Origin: IDS-8 sp964424805
GTDB taxonomy: Bacteria > Pseudomonadota > Gammaproteobacteria > Steroidobacterales > Woeseiaceae
NCBI GenBank assembly: GCA_964424805.1
Contig: CAYRKH010000010.1
Location: forward strand, 1 to 64,000
Reading direction: 5' to 3'
Length of the DNA stretch: 64,000 nucleotides
The position numbers and the translations under genes were made by a program. A model generated the notes under the pieces. The model saw only the letters and a program-made list of their open reading frames with translations, was not told the origin of the DNA and ran no database searches. Shown piece after piece: positions 47,161 through 56,189 of this stretch (position 1 is the stretch's first letter; the number at the start of each line of letters is the position of its first letter).

Positions 47161-48903
47161 CTACTGCCGGTTGGCGGGTCGCCGCGAGCCCGAGGACGAG
47201 GCTTCCCGCCGGGGCGCCGCCTGACTCGCGCGCGCCGGCGCGCGCTGGCTCGAGGCCGATGGACGGCTGGCGCGGGGCGCCGGAGTGGCGCGCGGCGCGC
47301 TCGACCGGGGAGCGCTGATACGTGGCGACGGAGCAGGGGCACGCTGCTGCACGGCGCGCGGGGCGGGCGCTGTGCGCGGGGCCTGGGCGGCGCGCGGCGC
47401 GGGCGCTGTGCGGAGGGTCGGAGCGGCGCGGGGTGCCGGCGCGGCGCTTGGGGCCGGAGCGGCGCGCGGTGCCTGCTCGACCCGGCGCTCTGGACTCACG
47501 CGGTTGGCGGGGCTCGTGGCCCGCTCCTGGATCGAGGGTCGCGCCGAGCGATCGACGGAGGGCCGCTCGACCTGGACGCGCGGCCCGCTGCGCGTCACGC
47601 GCTCCGCGGCCTCCCTTCCGGTGCGCGGCACGACCTGCCCGGTGTTTTGCTCCGGCCGTGGGCGGAAGCGAATCGCGCGGTCCTCGCCCGCGTCTCTCCG
47701 GATGACATCGGCCCCCTCGCGCGCGCGAAACCGTATCGCGGCATCGCCGCCCTGGCGCTGCCCGGCAGCGCGGCTGCTCCTGTCCTGCCGTATGCCGTCG
47801 TTCGACCGCGAGCCTGCGAAGCGGGCTCCCGCGCTGGTGCCCCGGGTGGCGGCCGCATTGCCGCGGAGCCGGGGCCGGACGTCGCGCGGATTGCGGTAGC
47901 CCTCCTGCGAATGCGCTCGCCGGCGATCGGAGTAATAGCTGTCGCGATGGCGATAGCGGTCGATCAGCGCGCCGCTGTGGCGGCGCGGACGCCAGAAGTC
48001 GCCGTCGCGCTCGTGATGCGGCGGGCGGTGCGCGTGGCGGTCCACGTAGTACCGGTTGTAGATGCGGATGCTGGGGTTCCGGTACCAGTGTCCGTAGTAG
48101 TGGCGGCCGTAGTAGGGGTGGCCGCGATAGCTGTGGTGAAAGACGTGCAGGTGGTCGGTGAACCAGCCGATCCGGAACGCCGTCGTCACGCCCCAGAAGT
48201 AGCCGGAAGTAAATGAATAGCCGTACGGGTACGGATAGTAGTAGACCGGGTAGGGCTGCGGGTAATAATGGTATACCGGCCGCGTCTGGTACACGACGAC
48301 CCGCTCGGGCTCGTAGTAGGGCACGTAGATCACGTCCTCCCGCACCGGCGCGATCTGGATAACGCCCTCGTCGCGGGTGACGGTCTGCCGGTCGTCGCTC
48401 TTGAGGTTGCCGGCGGCATAGGCGCGGTCGCGGAACGCCTCGATGGCGGCGACGACGTCCGCCTGCTGGCGAACGACGGCTTCGCCGAGCGCGTAGGTCC
48501 AGTCGAGATCCTCGTTCATCATCTCGATGATCTCGGGATAGTTGAGGAGGGCCACGACGGATTCGTCCCAGGCCGGGTCCGGCTCGAGGCTGTCGTCATC
48601 ACCTACCTTGTCGAGAAACCGCGCGGCCTGCACGATCTGCAGCGGGTAGGCGGACGCCGGCAGCACGACCGCCAGCAGGTCGTCCGGGTAGAGTGCGATG
48701 GGCCCCACCAGCTCCTGCAGCTCTGCGTCGCCCAGCAGGGGAGCATCGTCCGCGAGGTCCTGCGACTCGGCCGCCTCGTCGAGCGCGGCGGCATCGAGCG
48801 GATTGCCGTCCTCGTCGACGGGCACCTGGGCCGAGACAACCCCGGCCGACAGCAGCCCCGCTGCCACCAGGAACGCCCACCGACTGATTCGCTTTGTGCT
48901 CAT
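47161..48903 (-). CDS. DUF3300 protein with long Ala/Pro/Arg-rich tail
   Basis: A 580-residue secreted protein. A signal peptide ends VVSAQ. The DUF3300 domain (about 55-230) carries LVGPIALYPDDLLAVVLPASAYPLQIV and IQIAPVREDVIYVPYYEPERVVVY. A Tyr/His/Pro-rich middle (about 210-300) follows. The last 280 residues are low complexity: Arg/Ser-rich, then near-repeats of APRAAPAP. It should be exported; the basic tail could bind nucleic acid, LPS or peptidoglycan. The chosen ATG gives a clean signal peptide. Function is unknown. Confidence 0.85.
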   Translation of the reverse strand: MSTKRISRWAFLVAAGLLSAGVVSAQVPVDEDGNPLDAAALDEAAESQDLADDAPLLGDAELQELVGPIALYPDDLLAVVLPASAYPLQIVQAARFLDKVGDDDSLEPDPAWDESVVALLNYPEIIEMMNEDLDWTYALGEAVVRQQADVVAAIEAFRDRAYAAGNLKSDDRQTVTRDEGVIQIAPVREDVIYVPYYEPERVVVYQTRPVYHYYPQPYPVYYYPYPYGYSFTSGYFWGVTTAFRIGWFTDHLHVFHHSYRGHPYYGRHYYGHWYRNPSIRIYNRYYVDRHAHRPPHHERDGDFWRPRRHSGALIDRYRHRDSYYSDRRRAHSQEGYRNPRDVRPRLRGNAAATRGTSAGARFAGSRSNDGIRQDRSSRAAGQRQGGDAAIRFRAREGADVIRRDAGEDRAIRFRPRPEQNTGQVVPRTGREAAERVTRSGPRVQVERPSVDRSARPSIQERATSPANRVSPERRVEQAPRAAPAPSAAPAPRAAPTLRTAPAPRAAQAPRTAPAPRAVQQRAPAPSPRISAPRSSAPRATPAPRASRPSASSQRAPARASQAAPRREASSSGSRRPANRQ

Positions 48904-49155
48904 GCAGACTCTCCCACCGAGCCATCCTGACACAAATCCTACCCGCCGCAACCTGAACGGCCCCTTAAGGAGCCGGGCCTTCACAAGCCATTGAAGTGCG
49001 GGTAAAGAGTACGAAACAGACCGCAGCAGGGGACGCTTGTTCGGCCGATTTAGTTCTCGTTTCCGGCGTTTTGACGCGGCGATTCAAAAGCTCGCTTTTG
49101 GGAATGAAATGACCCGATTAAGCGCAGTTTAGCGGCTTTTTCCGGCCGTTTCCCG

Positions 49156-50415
49156 TTACGACTCAGCGGGTTGCGCCGGTCCGACCCCCTTTGCGGCGCC
49201 GGCGCCGGCGTGGCTGTGGGTGTGGGCAGCGGTGAGGGCCTCGGTGAAGGCGATCTGTTCGTCCTCGGCGACGGGCGAGCGGCGGAGGCGGCGGACGAAG
49301 AGGTAGATCAGCATGGCGAAGTGGATGATGCCGGTGAAGGCGTAGAGGCCGTCGGCGCCCATTGCCTGCATCAACCCGGAGGCGAGGAGCGGCCCGATTA
49401 CGGCGCCGATGCCATACATCAGCAGGAGGCCGCTGGAGACGACGACAAACTCGTCCGCCGCGGCGTGATCGTTCGAATGCGCGACGGAGATGGAGTAGAG
49501 CGGGAACGCCGCGGCGCCCCAGAGGCCGCCGAGCAGGATCATGGCTTGCGGTGTCAGGCGCTCGCCGAACACGAGGATGCAGGCGGATATCGCCACCCCG
49601 CACGCCGCGCACAGGGCCATGACGTAGCGCCGGTCGATGCGGTCGGACCACGCGCCGAGCGGCCACTGGCTCGCCGCCCCGCCGATGACGCCCGCCGTCA
49701 TGAACCACGCCGTGAGCGTGACGTCCCGTGACAACGTCATCGCGAACACCGGCGCCAGCGACCAGAACGAACCGTTCGCAAAACCCGCCGCGAGGCTGCC
49801 CAGCATGCCGGCCGGCGAGGTTCGGTACAGGCGGGGGACGTCGAGGGTCGCCGTCTCCACGGTTCGCGGCGACGGCGCGGTCGACAGCACCACCGGCAGC
49901 GCGGCCAGGGACACCAGTGCCGACGACAGCGCGAACAGGGTCATCAGCCCCGGGTCATCCAGCAGCATCAGCTGCTGGCCGAAGCCGAGCATGGTCATGT
50001 TGATCAGCGTATAGGCTGAAAATACCGAGCCCCGGTTGTCGTTGGTCGCGGTCTCGTTCAGCCAGCTTTCGATCACGACGTAGAGCACCGCGAAGCAGAT
50101 TCCGCTGACGAACCGCAGGACGATCCAGGCCCACAGGTCGATCCACGTGCCGTGGGCCAGCGGCGCCACCGAGGCCATCGCCGTCATTGCCGCGAACACG
50201 CGCACGTGCCCGACGCGCTGCACCAGCCGCGGCCCCCACCAGCAGCCGATCGCAAACCCGAGAAAATAGGTCGCGCCGAACACGCCGATCGCCACGTTGG
50301 AGAAACTCTCCAGCGTTGCGCGGACCGGCAGCAGGGTGCCCTGGAGGCCCTGGCCGACCAGCAAAATCGTGACTCCGGTCAGCAACGCGGAAATGGGCGT
50401 GATGGCACGAATCAT
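49156..50415 (-). CDS. MFS transporter, YcaD-like
   Basis: A 419-residue, twelve-helix major facilitator. The N-half opens LLVGQGLQGTLLPVRATLE and carries FAIGCWWGPRLVQRVGHVRVF, the A-motif loop. The C-half repeats this with GGAASQWPLGAWSDRIDRRYVM. FAVLYVVIESWLNETA and the general pattern match the YcaD/UhpC-unlike drug-resistance-type MFS group. A His/Ala-rich tail (TAAHTHSHAGAG) follows the last helix. The substrate cannot be predicted. Confidence 0.88.
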   Translation of the reverse strand: MIRAITPISALLTGVTILLVGQGLQGTLLPVRATLESFSNVAIGVFGATYFLGFAIGCWWGPRLVQRVGHVRVFAAMTAMASVAPLAHGTWIDLWAWIVLRFVSGICFAVLYVVIESWLNETATNDNRGSVFSAYTLINMTMLGFGQQLMLLDDPGLMTLFALSSALVSLAALPVVLSTAPSPRTVETATLDVPRLYRTSPAGMLGSLAAGFANGSFWSLAPVFAMTLSRDVTLTAWFMTAGVIGGAASQWPLGAWSDRIDRRYVMALCAACGVAISACILVFGERLTPQAMILLGGLWGAAAFPLYSISVAHSNDHAAADEFVVVSSGLLLMYGIGAVIGPLLASGLMQAMGADGLYAFTGIIHFAMLIYLFVRRLRRSPVAEDEQIAFTEALTAAHTHSHAGAGAAKGVGPAQPAES

Positions 50416-50566
50416 GGGCAGGCGAACCGCGGCGGGGAAGCGGCGATTTATAGGTCATTTCACGGCCGGATGAAAGGCAAAAACCGGCAGTGCATCGCGA
50501 TTGGCGTAAAAAAATTCCGGGGCCTCGCTTCTCACGACGCCGGGAGGCGTGCATGAGCAAGGCACG

Positions 50567-51973
50567 CTAGTGCCGCGCCATCGCGGAAACCATCCCCCCC
50601 AGCCGCTCGAGGCCGCGCTCGACCTCGGCGGTCCACGGATGCCCGAAGCTCAGCCGGATGAAGTGGCGATAGCGGTTGCCGGGCGAGAAGATGCCTCCCG
50701 GCGCAATGCTGATGCCCTCGGCGATGGCCTTCTCGAACAGGACCACGCCGTCGACGTTTTGCGGCAGCTCCAGCCACAGCACCGAGCCGCCAACCGGCTT
50801 GGAGGTCCGGGTCTCCGGCGGGAAATGACACGCGACCGCCGCCGCCATGCGCTCGGCGTTGCACTGCAGTACCGGGCGCAACGTCTTGAGGTAGCGTTCG
50901 TAATCGCCGCCGGCGAGGAACTCGGCAAGGGTGAGCTGCTGCAGGAGCCCCGAGGTGCACGAGTAGGAGCGCTTGAGTGAGCTGATACGCTCGCGATAGC
51001 CGCCGGTTACGATCCAGCCGATCCGGTATCCCGGCGCCACCGTTTTCGAAAACGACCCGCAGGCAAGCATGCGGCCGTTCTCTGCATGGAAAGCCGCCGG
51101 CGTTGGCCGGCGCCCGTCGAACAGCAGCTCGCCGTAAACGTCGTCCTCCACCAGCGCGACGTTGCGCTCCTCGAGCAGCCGCACCAGCGCCTGCCGCTTC
51201 TCGTCGTCCATGCTGGCGCCGAGCGGGTTACTCAGGGTCGTGGAGAACATGCAGGCTTTCACCGGGTGCAGGTCCAGCGTCTTCTCGAGGGCTTCGAGCT
51301 GCACGCCGTCCTCGGGGCAGGTCTCGACTTCGATCGCGAGCATTCCGAGGCAGTCGATGAGCTCGAGCAGGCCGTGATAGGTGGGCGATTCGACCGCGAC
51401 GACGTCGCCTTTCGACGCCACCGCGGAAAGTGCGATCAGGAGCGCTTCCTGGCCGCCGTTGGTGATGCAGATGTCGTCCGGCTCGACCGGGCGCCCGACC
51501 GTGTCGAAGTACCGGTAGGCGATCTGCCGGCGCAGTCCCGGATCACCGAACCCCGGTGCGTACCCCAGGCTGCGCTCTTCTGCGCGCGCCATTACCCGCT
51601 TCATGGTACGGTGCAGCGCCTTGGCGGCGGACTTCGCCATGCAGGGATTGGTGATACCGAACGGGAGCACGCCCGGGCGGTGGATGCCGTCGAACACGCG
51701 GTCCATCAGGCTCCGGCAGCCGACGGTGACCGGCTTCACGTCGCGCCGGAACTTCGGCGCCGGCAGCACCAGCTCGTTGCCGGCAAGGTTGCGGACGTAA
51801 TAGCCGGACTGCGGCCGCGATTCCACCCGTCGCTGCCGTTCGAGCTCGAGGTACGCCTGGCGCACCGTCGGGATGCTGACACCGACGGCCAGGCTCATCC
51901 GGCGCAGGGAAGGCAGCCGGTCGCCGGGACGCAGCGCACCCGCCTCGATGTTATGCGAGACCAGGTCGATCAC
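50567..51973 (-). CDS. MocR-type GntR regulator with aminotransferase domain
   Basis: The annotated frame starts at GTG 51973 and gives 468 residues. A GntR winged helix (about 1-65, with LRPGDRLPSLRRMSLAVGVS) is joined to a fold-type I aminotransferase-like domain. That domain has the PLP Lys in GSFSKTVAPGYRIGW and FSTTLSNPLGASM. In-frame residues upstream (LDLDKSNGDYLYRQ) belong to the family N-terminus, but that extension lacks an ATG/GTG and meets TAA at 52031-52033, right after an ATG at 52034-52036. The real start is therefore unsettled. It is divergent from a DMT permease, a usual MocR target. Confidence 0.88.
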   Translation of the reverse strand: MIDLVSHNIEAGALRPGDRLPSLRRMSLAVGVSIPTVRQAYLELERQRRVESRPQSGYYVRNLAGNELVLPAPKFRRDVKPVTVGCRSLMDRVFDGIHRPGVLPFGITNPCMAKSAAKALHRTMKRVMARAEERSLGYAPGFGDPGLRRQIAYRYFDTVGRPVEPDDICITNGGQEALLIALSAVASKGDVVAVESPTYHGLLELIDCLGMLAIEVETCPEDGVQLEALEKTLDLHPVKACMFSTTLSNPLGASMDDEKRQALVRLLEERNVALVEDDVYGELLFDGRRPTPAAFHAENGRMLACGSFSKTVAPGYRIGWIVTGGYRERISSLKRSYSCTSGLLQQLTLAEFLAGGDYERYLKTLRPVLQCNAERMAAAVACHFPPETRTSKPVGGSVLWLELPQNVDGVVLFEKAIAEGISIAPGGIFSPGNRYRHFIRLSFGHPWTAEVERGLERLGGMVSAMARH

Positions 51974-52054
51974 CTGGCGGTAGAGGTAATCGCCGTTGGA
52001 TTTGTCGAGGTCCAGGGCCAGCTGTTCAGGTTACATTTCTTGAAAACTGATTCT

Positions 52055-52084
52055 GTTATAGCTCCAGCTCTTCGGTAGAGTCAA
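52055..52084 (-). promoter_or_regulatory. Sigma70-like promoter of the MocR gene
   Basis: On the minus strand TTGACT (52084-52079) and TATAAC (52060-52055) are separated by 18 bases, a good sigma70 match. Transcription should start near 52048, leaving a leader that holds ATG-TAA at 52036-52031. The region is shared with the divergent DMT gene, as expected for an autoregulating MocR protein. Confidence 0.6.
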
Positions 52085-52121
52085 GCGCTATCATCCCCGG
52101 AGTCACTGGCAGAGCGGAGCC

Positions 52122-53048
52122 ATGAACAACAAGGTCCTTTACCTGGTCACCGTGCTCATCTGGGGCACGACGTGGATCGCGATCGAGTTCCAGCTCGGCG
52201 AGGTGGCGCCCGGGGTGTCGATTTTCTATCGCTACCTGCTGGCGGCACTGCTGCTGTTCGGCTGGTGCCGCGCGCGGGGCCTGCGGCTTTCGTTCGATCG
52301 CGGCGCGCACGTCCAATTCGCGCTCCTGGGGCTCCTGCTGTTCTGCCTCAACTACATGCTGACCTATTACGCCCAGGTGCACATCACGTCCGCGCTCAGC
52401 GCGATCGCTTTCTCGACCATGCTCTGGATGAACATCGCCAACTCGAGGCTGTTTTTCGGCACGCGTGCCGGCGCACGCGTCCTGGTCGGGTCCGTGCTCG
52501 GCATCGCCGGCATCGTTGTCCTGTTCCTGCCGCAGGTGAGCACGCTGTCGCTGTCGGATACCACGCTGTACGGTGCGGGTCTTTGCGTCGCGGGCGCGTA
52601 CGTGTCATCGCTCGGCAACATGGTGTCACAGGGCGCGCAGCAGCGGAAACTGCCGATCGTGCAGTCGAATGCCTGGGGTATGCTCTACGGCGCGGTGTTC
52701 ACCGGGCTGATCGCGCTGGCACAGGGCCGGGAGTTCAACTTCGACTGGTCCGCGGGGTATGTCGTATCGCTCCTGTACCTGGCCGTGTTCGGCTCGATCC
52801 TGGGTTTCGGCAGCTACCTGACCCTGCTCGGGCGGATAGGCGCGCACAGGGCGGGGTACGCCGTGGTCATGTTCCCGGTGGTGGCACTCGCGGTTTCGTT
52901 CGCGTTCGAAGGATTGGCAATCACGCCGAACATCGTGGTCGGTGTGGTGCTGGTGATGGCCGGTAACGTCCTCATCCTGCGGCGCGATCGCAGCGCCGCA
53001 CCGCAGGCAAGCGGCTACGGACGCCCGACAGCGGCAAACTCGCCGTAG
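52122..53048 (+). CDS. EamA/DMT-family transporter
   Basis: A 308-residue, ten-helix permease with two EamA repeats. It opens VLIWGTTWIAIEFQLGEVAPG, typical of the family. The second half contains LGNMVSQGAQQRKLPIVQSNAWGM and VFGSILGFGSYLTLLGRIGAHRAGY. It probably exports an amino acid or related metabolite. A divergent MocR regulator sits upstream. Its last 34 bases overlap the end of the convergent gene on the other strand. Confidence 0.92.
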   Translation: MNNKVLYLVTVLIWGTTWIAIEFQLGEVAPGVSIFYRYLLAALLLFGWCRARGLRLSFDRGAHVQFALLGLLLFCLNYMLTYYAQVHITSALSAIAFSTMLWMNIANSRLFFGTRAGARVLVGSVLGIAGIVVLFLPQVSTLSLSDTTLYGAGLCVAGAYVSSLGNMVSQGAQQRKLPIVQSNAWGMLYGAVFTGLIALAQGREFNFDWSAGYVVSLLYLAVFGSILGFGSYLTLLGRIGAHRAGYAVVMFPVVALAVSFAFEGLAITPNIVVGVVLVMAGNVLILRRDRSAAPQASGYGRPTAANSP

Positions 53049-53512
53049 ATGGACGCGAGCTCGGCCACCGTCAGGTAGGCCGGGTGGTGCAGCTCCGTGA
53101 TCTCGGCGTATTCGAATCGCCGGCCGTTCTTCGCGATCTCGAATACGTAGGTATCGGTTGCGAGCCTCGCCGTACGATCGATGCCCATCAGCTTCGCGAT
53201 ATCGTCACCGCTGTCGGGCAGCGCGGTCTCACCGATGTGCCGATGGCGCTTGGCAATCCTCCAGCCGGCCGACTGGAACACCGTGCCGATGGATTCGCCT
53301 GCGAGGACCCGGGCGTGCTCGGCGGCGAAGGCGGGATCGATCCTCGGGGTGAACCGGACTTTCGCGTAGGTGCGGCAGGTTTTTCCATCGTCCGTCCGGC
53401 TGTAGAGGCTCGACACGCGCCGGTCGGCATCCGCTTCCAGTACGTCCACGCCGTAGCTGCCGAATTTTTTCCGGATGCGTTCGCAGGAGAGGAGGTCTGC
53501 CGTTTCGGACAT
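53015..53512 (-). CDS. Uncharacterised 165-residue protein
   Basis: From ATG 53512 the protein has 165 residues and no signal or membrane helix. It is charged, with segments such as RIRKKFGSYGVDVLEAD, TYAKVRFTPRIDPAFAAEHARVL and ATDTYVFEIAKNGRRFEYAEIT, suggesting an alpha/beta fold. I recognise no family. Codon pattern and composition resemble its neighbours. The 3' end overlaps the convergent DMT gene by 34 bases. Confidence 0.65.
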   Translation of the reverse strand: MSETADLLSCERIRKKFGSYGVDVLEADADRRVSSLYSRTDDGKTCRTYAKVRFTPRIDPAFAAEHARVLAGESIGTVFQSAGWRIAKRHRHIGETALPDSGDDIAKLMGIDRTARLATDTYVFEIAKNGRRFEYAEITELHHPAYLTVAELASIYGEFAAVGRP

Positions 53513-53600
53513 GTTTCGGGAGGTTTTCAAAGCCGCGGCATGGTATCGCATTCCCCGGCTCTGAGGAATTCGCGCCGGTGGCAGGGGTATACTGCGGGCG

Positions 53601-53960
53601 ATGAGCGAGCAACTGCAATGTCATCGGTGCGGGACGTCGCTGGCGGCACTGTCGCTGCCGTTGTCGCGGCGGGACGCGTGCCCCGGTTGCGCAGCGGACT
53701 TGCACGTGTGCCGGATGTGCCGGTTTTTCGATCCGTCGGTGCCGAAACAGTGCCGGGAGGACGATGCCGAGGAGGTGCCGGACAAGGACAAGGTAAACTT
53801 CTGCGAGTGGTTTAAGCCGAGCCCGGGCGCATTCGATCCGGCACGGGCGCGCCAGGCCGCGCGCGCCGAAAAGGAACTCGAGGCGCTGTTCGGCGGTGAA
53901 ACGGCGGAACAAGCGGCTGACGATCCGCTCCTCGGGAGCGCCGAAGACCTGTTCAGGTAA
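53601..53960 (+). CDS. Zinc-ribbon-like small protein upstream of queC
   Basis: A 119-residue protein with six cysteines in three C-x2-C pairs (CHRCG, CPGCA, CRMCRFF) and two more further on (KQCRED, NFCEWF). The rest is acidic and helix-forming. The Cys pairs imply one or two zinc sites. It ends three bases before queC, so it is part of the queC-queE operon. I know similar uncharacterised proteins in proteobacteria but no function. A TATACT box at 53588-53593 would start transcription at the ATG. Confidence 0.78.
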   Translation: MSEQLQCHRCGTSLAALSLPLSRRDACPGCAADLHVCRMCRFFDPSVPKQCREDDAEEVPDKDKVNFCEWFKPSPGAFDPARARQAARAEKELEALFGGETAEQAADDPLLGSAEDLFR

Positions 53961-53963
53961 GCG

Positions 53964-54632
53964 ATGGACGACAAAGCGCTCGTCATCCTGTCCGGCGGGC
54001 AGGACTCGACCACGTGCGTGTACTGGGCGCTCGAGCGTTACGGCACGGGCGCCGTCGAGACCGTCACTTTCGATTACGGGCAGCGGCACCGCATCGAGAT
54101 CGAGTGCGCGGCAAACGTGGCCCGCCTGGCAGGGGTTCCCAATGCGGTGCTGCCGATCGACACCTTTGCGGCGCTCGGCGGCAATGCGCTGACGGATCCG
54201 GAGTGCGCCGTACCCGAGGGCGCGGCCGCGGAAGGGGAGCTGCCGGCAACGTTCGTCCCGGGTCGCAACCTGATCTTCCTGACCTTCGCCGCGGCCTTCG
54301 CCTGGCCGCGCGGCATCCGGCATCTCGTCACGGGGACCGCGCAGACGGATTACAGCGGTTATCCCGACTGCCGCCGCGACACCCTCGACGCCCTGGAGAA
54401 CGCCTTGTCCCTGGGCCTGGACCGGCCGATGACGATCCACACGCCGCTCATGAACCGGACCAAGAAGGAGACGGTCGAGCTCGCACAGCGGCTGGGCGCG
54501 ATCGAAGCGATGGCGCTGACACACACCTGCTATAACGGCGAGCGGCCGCCCTGCGGGACCTGCGCCGCGTGCCTGCTGCGCGCCAGGGGCTTCGCCGAGG
54601 CCGGCATCGCGGACCCGCTCCTGGACGTATGA
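53964..54632 (+). CDS. queC: 7-cyano-7-deazaguanine synthase QueC
   Basis: A 222-residue ATP-dependent enzyme that converts 7-carboxy-7-deazaguanine to preQ0. The PP-loop reads VILSGGQDSTTC, then TFDYGQRHRIEIE, and FVPGRNLIFLTFAAAFA in the middle. The four zinc cysteines are in LTHTCYNGERPPCGTCAACLLR. ATG 53964 follows the zinc-ribbon gene by three bases, and the stop overlaps queE (ATGA). Confidence 0.96.
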   Translation: MDDKALVILSGGQDSTTCVYWALERYGTGAVETVTFDYGQRHRIEIECAANVARLAGVPNAVLPIDTFAALGGNALTDPECAVPEGAAAEGELPATFVPGRNLIFLTFAAAFAWPRGIRHLVTGTAQTDYSGYPDCRRDTLDALENALSLGLDRPMTIHTPLMNRTKKETVELAQRLGAIEAMALTHTCYNGERPPCGTCAACLLRARGFAEAGIADPLLDV

Positions 54633-55270
54633 CGTACTCGGTAAAGGAAATCTATTACACCCTCCAGGGGGAGGGCGCGCAGGCGGGACGCCCGGCCGTG
54701 TTCCTGCGCTTCGCCGGCTGCAACCTGTGGTCGGGACGGGAAGCGGACCGCGCGCGCGCCGTTTGCCGCTTCTGCGACACCGATTTCGTCGGCACGAACG
54801 GGCCGGGCGGCGGCAAGTTTCGCTCGGCCGGTGAGCTCGCGGCCGCCGTAGCGGGGCTCTGGCCGTCGTCGCGCGGCGGCACACCCTACGTCGTCTGCAC
54901 CGGCGGTGAGCCCCTGCTGCAGCTCGACGGCGCGGCGATTTCCGCGCTGCACGCCCGGGGCTTCGAAATAGGTGTCGAGACGAACGGCACCCTGCCCGCG
55001 CCGCCGGGACTCGACTGGATCTGTGTCAGTCCCAAAGCCGGTGCCCCGGTCGTGCAGCGCAGCGGCGATGAGCTGAAGCTCGTCTATCCGCAGCGCGAAG
55101 CCGAAGCACAGCCGGAGCGCTTCACGGATCTCGATTTCACCCACCATTTGCTGCAGCCGCTCGACGGCGCCGACACGGAGCGCAACACGCGCGCGGCGAT
55201 CGAGTATTGCCTCGCGCATCCGCAGTGGAAGCTCAGCCTGCAGACCCATAAAGTCACCGGCATCCCGTGA
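54629..55270 (+). CDS. queE: 7-carboxy-7-deazaguanine synthase QueE
   Basis: A 213-residue radical SAM enzyme that converts CPH4 to 7-carboxy-7-deazaguanine. It opens VKEIYYTLQGEGAQAGRPAVF, diagnostic of QueE. The iron-sulfur cysteines are CNLW(S) and then CRFCDTDF, a C-x14-C-x2-C spacing as in the Burkholderia-type enzyme rather than C-x3-C-x2-C. VCTGGEPLLQLD and GVETNGTLPAP follow. It is coupled to queC. queD is not in the window. Confidence 0.95.
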   Translation: MTYSVKEIYYTLQGEGAQAGRPAVFLRFAGCNLWSGREADRARAVCRFCDTDFVGTNGPGGGKFRSAGELAAAVAGLWPSSRGGTPYVVCTGGEPLLQLDGAAISALHARGFEIGVETNGTLPAPPGLDWICVSPKAGAPVVQRSGDELKLVYPQREAEAQPERFTDLDFTHHLLQPLDGADTERNTRAAIEYCLAHPQWKLSLQTHKVTGIP

Positions 55271-55301
55271 AGCTCAGCCGGCGGCGTGCGCCAATCGGGA
55301 A

Positions 55302-56156
55302 TCAGACGTACGAGTCGCCCGTGGGACCGGCCGCGACGGCCGCTTCCTCCATGTCGTCCTGCCGCCACTCCACCACGTTCATCTCGATGAAGAAGAAGGC
55401 GACGAGCCACAGGAACGCGTCCCAGAAATCGACGAAGTCGCCCATCACGCCCCAGTAGACGGCCGCCAGCAACAGGATGGAGTAGAGCACGTACTTGGCG
55501 GCGGTGCTCACCCGCAGCACCGTGCCTTCCAGCCGTTCCTTCGCCTGCAGGCGAACGTCGACTTCCAGCAGGAACACGACCAGGAGCCAGACTCCCGAAT
55601 TGATGACGTCCACCCAGGCGAGGCGGGTAATGGCGGCGAGGCCGGCCGGGTCGACCGTGGCGCTCAACCCCGGCAACTGGAAGAACGCGCCGGCGCTGGA
55701 GAGTGCGCCGCAGTTCGCGGCGGTCAGCAGCGCGTATTCGTCGAGATCTATCGCGTAGGCCCAGCCTTCTCCCGCCAGCCGGCAGAGGTCCTGCACTCCC
55801 GGCAGCGGCGCCGCGCCGAACAGGAACAGGAGCTTGGACAGGTAGCCGTAAAACGCGTAGACGATCACCACATAACAGAGGGCGCGCAGCGCGTGCATGC
55901 CGCGCCTGACGCGGACCCCAAGGCGCTCGTCGGTCAGCACCGTCTCCATCTCGAACATCAGGAGCAGGATCACCCATGCCGCCGTGTCGATGCTGGCCGC
56001 GAAGCCCTCGATGAGGTCGGCGAAAGCAACGCCGTTCTCGAAACGGAACGCCGAGGCCGTCCATTCCTCCGCGAAGAACAGGTACACGTTCAGCGACAGC
56101 AGTGCGTAGATCGTGTACTTGAAGGCGGCGAACAGCTTGTCGCGGTTGGGCATCAT
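55302..56156 (-). CDS. Conserved multi-pass membrane protein, unknown function
   Basis: A 284-residue protein of about seven hydrophobic helices. Acidic residues recur within helices: FEMETVL, LLEVDVRL and FFIEMNVVEW, which could bind cations. The short tail EWRQDDMEEAAVAAG is acidic. No family is recognised. Two ATGs three bases apart open the frame. It converges with queE, with 31 bases between them. Confidence 0.72.
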   Translation of the reverse strand: MMPNRDKLFAAFKYTIYALLSLNVYLFFAEEWTASAFRFENGVAFADLIEGFAASIDTAAWVILLLMFEMETVLTDERLGVRVRRGMHALRALCYVVIVYAFYGYLSKLLFLFGAAPLPGVQDLCRLAGEGWAYAIDLDEYALLTAANCGALSSAGAFFQLPGLSATVDPAGLAAITRLAWVDVINSGVWLLVVFLLEVDVRLQAKERLEGTVLRVSTAAKYVLYSILLLAAVYWGVMGDFVDFWDAFLWLVAFFFIEMNVVEWRQDDMEEAAVAAGPTGDSYV

Positions 56157-56189
56157 ACTCCTGTTGCTGGAGCCGGCATGGCGCTCCGG

